Positions 1 through 8,800 of a DNA stretch of 15,195 bases are shown in pieces. The number at the start of each line of letters is the position of its first letter. The stretch's first letter is position 1. A program made the translations under genes and the position numbers. Source of the stretch: Larix sibirica (taxonomy: Eukaryota; Streptophyta; Pinopsida; Pinales; Pinaceae); assembly GCA_004151065.3 (NCBI GenBank), contig NWUY0300032145.1:1-15195 (forward strand). Direction: 5' to 3'. The notes below the pieces were generated by a model, which was not told the origin of the DNA, did not search any database, and saw only the letters and a list, made by a program, of their open reading frames with translations.

Positions 1-197
1 CCAAGCCATAGGAAGTTTTCTCCGTAACAGTTGTTGGTACCTTGCTATCCCTATACAAATATCTGCGAACAACAACTTAAACATGTACATACCCTACCCA
101 CCTCCGAAATTGAAACTTTGATCTCCAAGGAGATAACACTTGTTCTTGACCATTAGGCCCACTCAGGTTGCACATATTTTTATTTATTAATATAACC
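1..197. other. Unassigned flank, possibly with a decayed tRNA-derived SINE
   Basis: No coding sequence is recognisable here. On the minus strand, 160-150 reads GGGCCTAATGG, close to an RNA polymerase III A box. A poor B-box-like AGTTTCAATTT lies at 117-107, 43 bases downstream, which is tRNA-like spacing. The B box matches its consensus at only about 6 of 11 positions, so a SINE is only a possibility. The stretch runs off the left edge of the window. Confidence 0.25.
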
Positions 198-212
198 TAT
201 TCTAAATATTTT
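198..212. repeat. Target-site duplication of LINE-A, copy at its 3' end
   Basis: TATTCTAAATATTTT recurs exactly at 1622-1636. Read in the direction of the element (minus strand), it begins with AAAA, the usual start of an L1-type target duplication made by cutting at TTTT/A. The T-rich stretch just inside it (213-229) is the element's poly(A) tail seen from the plus strand. Confidence 0.75.
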
Positions 213-1621
213 TTTCAAAGTTTTTTTTTTATATTTGATAATTCAAGAAGTGATATGAAAACATACATCAATTGAGCCTCTTGATCGAAATAGATCATTC
301 ATAATATATGGCCTAGGTAGAACCCTACTTTATTACATTCACGCAAAATAGTCTTGGCTATTTAAAAAGACCAAACTTTCTTGAAAACAAAACATAAATA
401 GTCCCATCAACATACAAGGGATTGATTATTTACCTAAAGAACTTTATGCATTATATGTCTCATAGTCAAATTTGAGATTTGTCACTTTCCAATTGCCCAT
501 TCCATCAACAACTTGGAATCGCCTAACACTTGCAAATTCTTTATCCTTTTACCTGCAATTATTTTCATGAAAATCCAAATGAAAAGAACTAAGCTATGTT
601 ATTTGAACCAAGCCCAACTTCATATTTTAAATTCAAAATATGTTGAGAAGACAAGTGAAGGATCACCCCAACCCCCCACTTACTTATGTCTCCTTGAATA
701 GACCTGTCAAACAAAACCCAGACTATAGAATAATTAATCACTAGTCCACTTAAAACCCTAACATATTTCCAAGTGGGAACCTTCCAACTCTCTCTAAATG
801 AAAATCTTATCGTATGCACAACTTGAATAATTGACAATAATTGTATTGGAAAATCATTGTGTTCCTAACCAACTATAGGCCCCATATGACATAAACCGAC
901 AAGGCTTTATGATATTTTATAATTATATCAGAGATCCATCTTTCAAAGCATTCCAATAGTGACCCTTCTCCCCAAGAAATTGTTCCACTAACTAACTGCA
1001 ATAGTTCTTTGTAGACTACTTTAGTGAAAGTGTAGGAAACAAAAACATGGCCAGTTATGTCATTATCTTCTTTGCATTAGACACATCTTCTTGGGCCATT
1101 CCAATTTATATCATGACCATTGTCCCAAGTAATGACTTTGTTAGATAAGGCTTACCGATTTTTGTTTTTGTTTTTTATAAGGGTTTCCCAATTTCCAAAG
1201 CAATCTCCACCACAAAACCCTTTCTTCCACACAATCCACTTCCATCAATGCCACATATCTTAATTTTGTTGTGAGTATCTTTGAAAATTTGTGTTTGACC
1301 ACTTCAGCTCCTCCTCATGATCCTACAACACAATTGCATCATCTTTTAACTTGGATATGTACTAATTCTATTATATGTCCAAGTTTCCTTGTAGGTTCAA
1401 GACTTCAACAAATCCCCATTCTTGAAACCATCCTCCAAGCCCCAAAGGAATAGAGACAACCAATAACCTTATCAAACCCTTTGCATGGAGTTCTTCTATC
1501 AGAGGAGGAGACACTCTATAGTTTCGAGAGTTGGCCATCCAAGAGTCCTCAACTAGCTTTGCATTGTCAACTCTTCCAATCTTCCAAGCAAATCAATTTC
1601 CAAAGACAGAGACAACCATTA
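213..1621 (-). mobile_element. LINE-A: 5'-truncated L1-type LINE insertion
   Basis: This 1.4-kb insertion lies between two identical 15-bp repeats. It contains only the last third of a plant LINE ORF2: a pre-zf-RVT linker, zf-RVT and RNase H, in that order on the minus strand. It ends in an A-rich tail (minus strand, about 229-213). ORF1, the endonuclease and the RT core are absent. Such 5' truncation is the expected result of target-primed reverse transcription that stopped early. The boundaries suggested by protein similarity (about 250 to about 1620) agree with those set by the repeats, which is good independent support. Confidence 0.75.
250..1621 (-). pseudogene. LINE-A ORF2 C-terminal fragment (zf-RVT and RNase H), broken
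   Basis: Read on the minus strand, about 1610-1480 gives a linker with WKIGRVDNAKLVEDSW, like the W-IGNG-A-WEDSW segment of plant LINE ORF2. The zf-RVT domain follows: WWRLLWKLGNP near 1200, then NWNGPRRCV, a stop, then CKED near 1110-1065. Its CX2C pair survives around the stop, and the later Cys is replaced by Tyr (VSYTFTK). RNase H comes last: FDRSIQGD near 712-690 (first Asp kept), WGVGVILHLS, GLGSNNIA followed by a TAG at 591-589 where the catalytic Glu should stand, and LGDSKLLMEWA near 526-490 (Asp kept). Several frameshifts and stops make it non-functional. Similarity to related LINEs is judged by eye. Confidence 0.75.
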
Positions 1622-1636
1622 TATTCTAAATATTTT
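1622..1636. repeat. Target-site duplication of LINE-A, copy at its 5' end
   Basis: This is the second exact copy of the 15-bp repeat at 198-212. LINE-A coding similarity on the minus strand starts immediately below it (the segment containing SVFGN). Confidence 0.75.
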
Positions 1637-3015
1637 AGACAAAATTTAGATTTAGATTTACTTAATTTCACAAACAACTTAATCCATCCTAAATATTTTT
1701 ACACTTACATTTGTTTTATGAATGACTTATTTTATCCTAAATATAGTTGTGTGATTAAAGGAGGCTGGAAACATTAAGAATTTATTTTCACAAATTGGGT
1801 ATGCTTTCATCACTTTACTTTCAATTTTTATCTCTTATAAATTTCAACACTTGTGCTTATACCATGTTGATATACTCATTGTACAGTTTCATATGCATAA
1901 AATATTAAATAGTTTTCTTATTCATCAACTTTTATTATTGGTTTTGGCTTGAGATTATCCCAAGTGGTAATAAAACTTCCAACCTTCGAAGCTTCTAATT
2001 TTGAGCAATTCATAGACATTTTTGTGTTTCATTGTGTTTCAAGAATGCCAAATACATTTTTGTGTTTTCTTGCGAGTATGCCTTTCCTAGCTCTTAAACT
2101 ACTTCCCCTCCTACTTCCTTCCCTAGTGTTGGTAGTTATCGTTATGCTTCCCTTGATTATTCACCTACTACCCTTGCTTATGATTCAACTGGATGTGCTA
2201 GTTGCAATTATGTATTCATAGTAGGGGCTATTGATATATATATATTATATATCCATGTATAAAATAATTGTGTGGACAAGTGAAAATTGTTGACCATCAT
2301 GCACATCTTGCTCTCAAAATGATTTCAAAATACTACATTAACTTATAAGGCATGGACTTGAGGCACTTCTATTTATAATTTTTATTCTTGTTTTATTTAT
2401 ATACCTTTGTTTTCTTCATTTGTTTGTTTCATAATTGTTTAAATTGTCATATCGATTTTCCATATATTTATTTCATAATCGTTTTAATTCTCATGTGCAA
2501 ATCAATTCATTTTCCATGCATAACCTTTCAATTTATTTTGGCATAAATAATCATCATCCACGGAAGATTTGAAATTACAATAAAATCATTAATAAGAGGA
2601 AGTCAAAATACTACAAATATTTTATGAATCCTAATTTTATCAATCAAAATTATTTTAAAACATTATAAACTTGAAAAACAAAATCAATATTGCTAAAAAA
2701 GTAAAAACCGAACAACATTTTTTTCTTTTTTTCTTTTGACCTTACGATGTATAACATATAAGAGATAACTTTACCTAATTTATAATTTAATTATATTCGA
2801 TAAATTCTTGTATTACCAAAATCACAAAACTTTCCTCTCTTTTTTTCCCAGGAAAAATCATAATTATATTTATATGAAAATAAATAAGATTGCATTTTTC
2901 AAATGCTCATCAGCATGTCATATAACTCTGTAAAAAAAGTCTATATTTATCTTTTAATGCATCATGTCTACCCAAAAAGTTCAGTGTCATAGTGGACATC
3001 TATTATATATGTCTG
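1637..3015. other. AT-rich intergenic DNA, no gene found
   Basis: I found no conserved protein, RNA gene or element terminus here. The sequence is rich in T- and A-runs. Two further copies of a TCCTAAATAT motif lie at 1687-1696 and 1735-1744, close to the LINE-A insertion site. Open frames at 1481-1777 and 1949-2221 are low-complexity and have no recognisable domain. If LINE-B did insert into the tail of LINE-C, the lost 3' end of LINE-C would be expected in the right-hand part of this region, on the minus strand below 3016. Confidence 0.5.
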
Positions 3016-3033
3016 AAAATTCTTACACAAAAA
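3016..3033. repeat. Probable target-site duplication of LINE-B, 5' copy
   Basis: AAAATTCTTACACAAAAA recurs at 9376-9392 with one T missing. The core TCTTACACAAAAA (3021-3033) is identical. The copy starts with AAAA, as L1-type duplications do, and lies about 100 bases before ORF1. Confidence 0.55.
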
Positions 3034-3131
3034 CATACCCTACATGGTGTTATAACATATAGCTAACGCGTTATAGACATACGCATTGCAATCTAGGGTA
3101 TGCATTGTGATATGCAGTCTGTTGAGCATTA
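3034..3131 (+). other. LINE-B 5' leader with two inverted repeats
   Basis: This is the stretch between the proposed insertion point and the ORF1 start codon. CATACCCTA at 3034-3042 pairs perfectly with TAGGGTATG at 3094-3102. Nested inside, TATAAC (3051-3056) pairs with GTTATA (3070-3075). An internal promoter is expected in a LINE leader, but no promoter motif is evident. Confidence 0.4.
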
Positions 3132-4567
3132 ATGGAGCCATGTGATGGGAGGGGATATCTCCCCCCTCCAGATGATGATGGTTTGGCCTTCCACCAAATG
3201 GTGGCATCAATTGTGAAAACTGTGAAGACCCAGCCCTCCTAATTTGTGAAGAGACTAGAGGAAATGATGTTATAAGTTTCCCTTCCTCCCACCTCATCCA
3301 GAAAGAAGGTGTTAGCCTTGGTCGATCGAGGGCTAATTGTGTAGTTTGCAAGAATCTGGCCATCCCCTAAGACGGTATCCACATGGATAGAGAAGAATTG
3401 GAAGCCATTGATCAAAGGATCGATTTCCCATTACTTTTGTGGTCGAGATTTTTTACTTTCCTCTTCGAAAACAAAGAAGACGAAGATCTAATATTTAGGA
3501 GTGGCCCCTATTTCTTGGGTGCCAGAGGAATGTACTTGAACAAATGGACACCGGATTTCAGTCTGGAGAATGATGTGCCTTCTGCAGTGCCGGTGTGGGT
3601 TCGGTTGCCACACCTTCCCCTTCATTGCTGGAATGATGATGCCCTCCGTTGCATAGGAAACTCCATTGGATGTTACATTGACCGAGCTGAGCCAAAGGAA
3701 AACATTTTCTCTTGTGCAAGGATTTGTGTTGAGGTTGATATGGAGAAAGGAATCCATGAAGCAGTCGTAGTCTCCTTATACAGTTGGCAACATGTCCAAT
3801 TACTCGATTATGAGCAACTGCCTTTCAAATGCAAGATATGTTGTGAGTATGGACACTTTGTGAGAAATTGTAAGAAGGCAGATCCAACCTCAAACAACCC
3901 TAGAGCAAAATATCAATGGAAAGCAGTCTCACACAAATTTGGAAATTATGAAAATAAGGCTCCATCATCCACTATGGGACCCTCAATTGCTAGCTCAAAA
4001 ACCCTTTCTAAAACTGATGAAAATACTCGAAAACCAGGGTCGACTACCTCCCACAATATTTTTGAGTCTTTACATTAGCTGGAAGACTCAGAGGTGGAGA
4101 TCATTCCAGCCCAATGCAATACTAAAGCAAACAATAAGGAGTCGACCACGTATAAACAAATGCCTCAAACTTGGACGAAGAATCCTGTAAGGCAAGTGTA
4201 TAGAGAGGAAAAACATGTTGTCTTTGAAACCTCGATGTTGGAGGAGATTGGATTTCAAGATCCTCGAATGGAAGGATCAAAAGATTTCAAAGATGTTGAA
4301 TTTACCTCCTCAGAGATACGCAACTCCTTGAATATGGAAAGTCTTGGTGAATACAGGTAGGAAGATCGATCCTAAAAAGAGGTCCAATTGCATAAATCTG
4401 GTAGAAGGTCATCCTGAGCTGTCAGGGAAGAACAAGCAAATATATACATTCTCTTGGGATCACAACAAACACTGTCGAGTATTGTTGGAACGATCTCCGA
4501 GCCCCCAAAAGGACAAGGTGGAAGTGCAATGAATAAAGGGGGTACCCACTCCAACCCTGTGAAATAA
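3132..4567 (+). pseudogene. LINE-B ORF1: DUF4283 and CCHC zinc-knuckle RNA-binding protein, broken
   Basis: In LINEs the ORF1 protein binds the element RNA. The ATG at 3132 opens 36 codons (including LPPPDDDGLAFHQM) in one register. A frameshift at about 3210-3239 moves to the main register, which then holds to the TAA at 4565-4567. In the main register ISFPSSHLIQKEGVSLGR (3272 on) leads, past a TAA at 3368, into the DUF4283 region at about 3410-3700 (FRSGPYFLGARG, LNKWTPDF, VPVWVRLPHLPLHCW). The zinc knuckle follows at about 3830-3871 (CKICCEYGHFVRNC, exact CX2CX4HX4C). A basic, Ser/Thr-rich tail follows. In-frame stops lie at 3368, 4076, 4358, 4373 and 4415; the longest intact piece is 3383-4078 (231 residues). 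Reading through them, the tail stays coherent and ends NKGGTHSNPVK. Domain identity is confident; the exact start is less so. Confidence 0.8.
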
Positions 4568-5270
4568 TGATCTTGGTCTCCTGGAATTGCAGGGGTGTAG
4601 GCAACATACCCAAAATCTTGGCTTTCAAATTTTGATTAAATCTGCAAAACTTAGTGTACTCCTCATTCAGGAGGCCAAGAAGAGATCTGGAGATGAATCA
4701 AAACACTGTAAAAACTTCAGGCACACTGGAAACCACACTGTCGTTGATGCTCGAGGAGCCTCCGGGGGTATTTTCACTTTATGGAATGAGCAAGAGGTAA
4801 GCATGGAACATCAATGTCACACTCAACATTGGTTATTTACTAAATTAAAGCACAAGCACAACAAGACAGTTTATGCAATATTCAATGTATATATGCCAAA
4901 TAACCCGATAGAGAAAACAAAGTGCTAGAACACTCTCCTAAGTACGAGAAACTCGAACTACTCCAACAATTGTATCATTGCAGGATATTTAAACATTATA
5001 CGAAATATTGTTAAAAAAAGAGGGGGAAATTTTGGAAGAGATCCTTTCAAAGATAGCATGGAAGAGATTATATTGGATTGGGATCTTCTGGATACCCCAA
5101 CGTGGCAAGTTTTCTTGGATCAACAGGAGAGCAAGCCCTGGGAACATAGCCACAAGACTGGATCGCTTCTTAGTACAAAGTAGTTTCCTTCTCCAAAATT
5201 TGACCATCAAGTCCTTCATTTTCCCCTCCCCCCCCCATATCATAAACCCATATCCCTCCACCTTCAAGCC
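4567..5270 (+). other. LINE-B endonuclease domain (APE-like), catalytic residues lost
   Basis: Seen in order: SWNCRGVGN (catalytic Asn kept), LLIQEAKK near 4650-4675 (catalytic Glu kept), GASGGIFTLWN near 4755-4787, FNVYMPNNPIEK near 4881-4917 and CIIAGYLN near 4968-4994. In the last of these the family AGDFN Asp is Tyr (GAT to TAT). GGNFGRDPF and then, in another register, RGKFSWINRR, IATRLDRFLV and NLTIKSF follow near 5100-5220. After the C-run the SDHKP motif reads PYHKPISLHL (5234 on), so the catalytic Asp is again Tyr. The TAG at 4926 replaces the Trp of the CWNTL segment. The enzyme would be dead even with the frame repaired. Confidence 0.75.
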
Positions 5271-5919
5271 CTCCTGGATTATGGCCCTCTCGCTTTCCTA
5301 TTCAACTCTCAATGGCTTCAACATCAAGAAGTGGTTGATTTGATCCACTCCACTTGGGCAACCTGAATTCTGGGCACACCTATGTACATAAGGGAACAAA
5401 ATCTTATCTTGGTCAAACAAGCTTTAAGACAATGAGCTAAGTCTTATCTATCCTCAGTTGAGGAGACAAAGCTCATTAAAAGTAAGTTGGAGAACCTGCA
5501 AAAAAACTCAGAAATTTCATAAGTGACTCTGCATATGCAAAAAGAAGAATGGGAACTGCAATGTCAATATCAAAAGGATTTAAAGAGGGAAGAAGAGAAT
5601 TGAAGGTTGAAATCCTGAAGCCTTTGGCTTAAGGCAAGGGATAAGAACAACAAATTTTTTCACAATCAAGCCAAACTCTGACAAACAAAAAATAATGTGT
5701 TGAGAATCGCTTGGGACAATGGATCTATTATAATGATTTTGAGGAAATAAAAGCAGCCACTTGGAATCACTATGCTTCCCTCTACACCCAGCGAGAAGAA
5801 GCAGGTCCCTCAAATACCCAAACCTTGATTGAACACATCCTTAACTTAGTTTCAAGAGAAGAGAACCTGGATCTCATGTAGCCAATCTTAGAATCTAAAA
5901 TCCAAGCTTCCATTTGGAG

Positions 5920-6870
5920 TCTGGAGCCTGATAAAGTGCTTGGCCCGGATGACTTCTCCATAACCTTTTATCATTTCTCTTAGGATACTATAAAACATGA
6001 TCTTAAAAGAATGCTCCGATATGATAAATGATCCCTTGAGCTAGGAGAGAACACAAACTCCTCTTTCCTTGCCTTAATCCCCAAAGAAACCAACCCCACC
6101 TCATTCTCTCACTTCCAACCAATATCCCTATGCAATTCCTCCTACAAAATCCTCACCAAAACCATAGCCTCTTGACTGAAAAAATTTATTCCCAAACTTA
6201 TCTATCCAAATCAGGGTGGCTTTATGCAAGATTGACAAGTTGTGGACAATATAGTCCTTGTCCAAGGGGCAATACACACGAGATGCCAAGCCAAAGGCAA
6301 AGGTATGGTAGTCAAATTAGATATGGCAAATGCATTTGACTGTGTCAGGCACTCCTTTCTTTTTTAAGTGATGGAATGCTTTGGATTTAGCCCAAATTTT
6401 ATAATATGGATCTCAACTTGCATCAATAGTCCATGGATCTCTCCCTTAGTTAATGGCAGACCGTCAACTTTCTTCCAAGTTAGAAAGGGTCTCTGCCAAG
6501 GATTCCTCCTTTCGCCTCTTCTCTTCATCATTGTGGTTGAAACACTTAGTAGGAAGCTAGAGAAAGAGCGTGAAATTGGGAACCTTCTTAGACTTCAAAT
6601 TGGTTGAGGAGCTAAGAACATGAACCATTCGCAATTTGCAGATGACACTCTTATTTTGGGGGGTGCCTCAGTCATCATTGCTACTTGATTTAAAAGCATC
6701 TTGGACTCCTTTCTCAATGCCTCACAAGGAGATGTCAACAATTGGAAATGCCAAGTCTTTTGTTGGAACGTTACATCTCGGACTTTGAGAGCCATTGCTC
6801 AATTTTTCTAATTCTCCATAGCATAAAATTGGTCCTACTTCAGATATTTAGGGATCCCAATCTCCCTCAA
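5920..6870 (+). other. LINE-B reverse transcriptase domain, stop-riddled but with core motifs kept
   Basis: All RT blocks are legible in one register: LGPDDFSITFYHFS near 5939-5980, SFLALIPKETNPTSF near 6068-6110, FQPISLCNSSYKILTK at 6113-6160, YPNQGGFMQD near 6203-6232, KLDMANAFD at 6314-6340 (metal-binding Asp codon 6320-6322), VRKGLCQGFLLSPLLFI near 6479-6530, SQFADDTLILG (Asp pair at 6641-6646) and FRYLGIPIS near 6839-6865. The second catalytic motif and the Asp pair are intact. RLRQGCPLSP-type residues are changed to GLCQGFLLSP. In-frame stops fall at 5981, 6029, 6173, 6233, 6365, 6605, 6686, 6809 and 6824. Confidence 0.85.
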
Positions 6871-7765
6871 ATCCTCCCATTCGAATTTTTGGGAACAAAT
6901 CCTTGAAAAAATCAGTAAGAAATTAACCCATTGGGGCACTTAGTGGCTAAACCCAGCAGCATGAGTTGTTCTTATCAAATATGTTCTCTCATCTCTCCCT
7001 ATTTATCAAAGATTTTCCCTTCTTGATCCAAAGTGCATCTCTAATCAGATGATGAAAAGAATCTGAACCTTCTTATGGCAAGGAGGGAAATCGATGCACA
7101 CAAAATTCCATTTGTTCAATTGGAAGCTGGTAACTAGAGACAAAAATCATAGAGGACTGGGTATCAGGGAACCAACTCCCATGAACTTAGCAATGGGAAC
7201 TAAACTACCGTGGATATTAATTATTCGGAAACTCACTTGGTGGAAGCAGGCTATTTGGAAAAAATATTTCAAAGGCAATAAGATAAAGAGTGTTGATCTG
7301 CATGCAAAATTGGATAGAGGATCTCCTGTTTTTTAAATTCTTCTTACTACCATAGATCTCATTTGGTCCAAATTAAATTGGATACAAGGTAATGGGCGTA
7401 GAATCCATCTATGGGATGATCAAATTTTGGAAACAAAAATATAGCCCCTCCCAAAGCTTCTCCTTAATCTACGATCATGGATGGAAGATCGGGGCTTTCT
7501 TACTCTTCACGATCTCTCTACTTGGACAAGTGATGGTCTTTGGAACAACTTGAAAATGGTTTTTCCCCAAGAGTACCTCTCAGTTCCTTTTGACTTGTTT
7601 TTACTTTCGCTCCAGGGATGTGCCCCCAAAGATTGAATCTCCAGTGATACACATGGATGGGGGAACACAAAGTATTTAGGTAAAAAGGGATATCATCATC
7701 TTGTTGAAGTAGAATTCCAACATCCTTTCCCAAGCCTGTGGAAAACAATCTAGCACACAGATGGT

Positions 7766-7939
7766 ATGCCAAAGATTAACTTCTTCTATTGGTTCTTGGT
7801 TCATTCCAAAATACTCACCTCCAAAGACTTACATAAAAGAGGAATAAATGGTCCATCTTGGTGTGTAATCTGACAAAACGATGAGGAAATCATCAAGCAC
7901 ATGTTTCTAGAATGCCATTACACTAAAGAGGTCTAGAGA
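7766..7939 (+). other. LINE-B zf-RVT zinc domain, one zinc ligand changed to stop
   Basis: The domain reads KINFFYWFLVHSKILT, then HKRGINGPSWCVI, then a TGA at 7871 where the second Cys of the CX2C pair should be, then EEIIKHMFLECHYTKEV and a TAG at 7934 in place of the conserved Trp. The His and the last Cys survive. This domain normally joins RT to the RNase H region of plant LINEs. Confidence 0.75.
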
Positions 7940-8359
7940 TTCGCTTTGGGGTCGTTATCGCAGAGGCTGTCTTGGCCCACCTCAGTTTTTTACTCTTTTA
8001 ATACATGGGGGAACCACTAACTTGGGAACTTCACCAGCAAGTCTATACTCAAACGGTTCTAGTTTACTCTCCCCAAATATATCAGATGTAGCATATGGTT
8101 AGCTATAAACAATAGAATATTCATAGGAGAAATCGCCATCCCATTTCAAACTGCGATGAGAGCTTGTGCTCTCTTTTCATAATACATCAGGCCTTAGGTA
8201 CAATGGAAAAGGAAAAATATGGACACATGGGAGGCCAGTTGGATGTCCTTGTTCCAGTTGACTAATAATCCCCAACCTGTTCCTCCCAGCAGCATCCCAA
8301 AATGGGCCTTATATATATCAATGGAAGCTTTCAAAGATTGAAAATCTCAACAACAGGGC

Positions 8360-8731
8360 CACTCTCTTTTCTTTGATGGAGCTTTGCACAACAATCCAGG
8401 GACAACTGATGCAAGAGGGATAATCAGGCATCTTGGAGGACATACCATTATCAAATATGCTTGGGGTCTTGGTATAATGACTAATAACGAGGCATAGGCC
8501 TACACTCTCTTTGAAGGCATAAGGTTGGCTCTCGCAAATGGAATTCAAAAGATCATTATATATGAAGACTCCATGGTACTAATCAAGAATATTGTTAATC
8601 AAAACATTGCAGAGGGGGACGTTTATAAATGTGTCATTGCTCATATTTTGGCTCTTCTTCATAAATTTGAAAGCTTCTCTCTGTATCACATCAAGAGAGA
8701 ACACAACTCGAATGCGGATCAAGAGGCAAAG
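8360..8731 (+). other. LINE-B RNase H domain, catalytic Glu changed to stop
   Basis: HSLFFDGALHNNPG carries the first catalytic Asp (codon 8375-8377). AWGLGIMTNNEA is followed by a TAG at 8495 where EAYAL-type Glu is expected. IIIYEDSMVLIKN keeps the next Asp, and HIKREHNSNADQEAK keeps the last one before the TAG at 8732. The domain would remove element RNA from the RNA/DNA hybrid. Apart from the two stops, the fold motifs are well preserved. Confidence 0.8.
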
Positions 8732-8800
8732 TAGGGAGCCAACTTGTGAAAAGGATAAATTAATGTAAAAGGGGGCATTAGACCCCACCCTATCCCTTAA

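Larger units (their letters stand above)
4567..8800 (+). pseudogene. LINE-B ORF2: endonuclease, reverse transcriptase, zf-RVT, RNase H polyprotein, broken
   Basis: This is the LINE replication enzyme: it nicks the target and copies the RNA in place. The ATG at 4567 overlaps the last base of the ORF1 stop (TAATG) and begins MILVSWNCRGVGN. The register changes four times, all early: near 4620, near 5090, in a run of nine C (5228-5236) and near 5720. From about 5735 to the end there is one register with many stops. Domains in order are endonuclease (4567 to about 5270), linker (including LWLKARDKNNKFFHN near 5620-5660), RT (about 5920-6870), connection (WLNPAA, FLWQGGKSM, near 6944-7100), zf-RVT (about 7766-7939) and RNase H (about 8360-8731). 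The natural stop is uncertain: TAG 8732, TGA 8747, TAA 8756 and TAA 8798 are all in frame, and the first two may be mutations. Confidence 0.85.

Noticed and set aside
1481-1777. 98-codon plus-strand open frame
   Set aside because: Its first half is antisense to LINE-A ORF2 and its second half crosses the LINE-A target duplication into AT-rich DNA, so it cannot be an old gene.
1949-2221. 90-codon hydrophobic open frame, membrane-protein-like
   Set aside because: It is Leu/Ile/Val-rich because the DNA is a pyrimidine-rich low-complexity stretch. No domain, homologous motif or gene context supports it.
3040-3363. 107-codon open frame on the minus strand
   Set aside because: It is antisense to the recognisable start of LINE-B ORF1, whose plus-strand frames read as LINE ORF1 protein.
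4344-4532. 62-codon plus-strand open frame as a continuation of ORF1
   Set aside because: The main ORF1 register, read through stops at 4358, 4373 and 4415, gives coherent sequence up to the TAATG junction, so this frame is a shadow.
6595-6795. Minus-strand open frames within the RT region, here and elsewhere between 5580 and 8870
   Set aside because: They are antisense to clear RT, zf-RVT and RNase H motifs on the plus strand.
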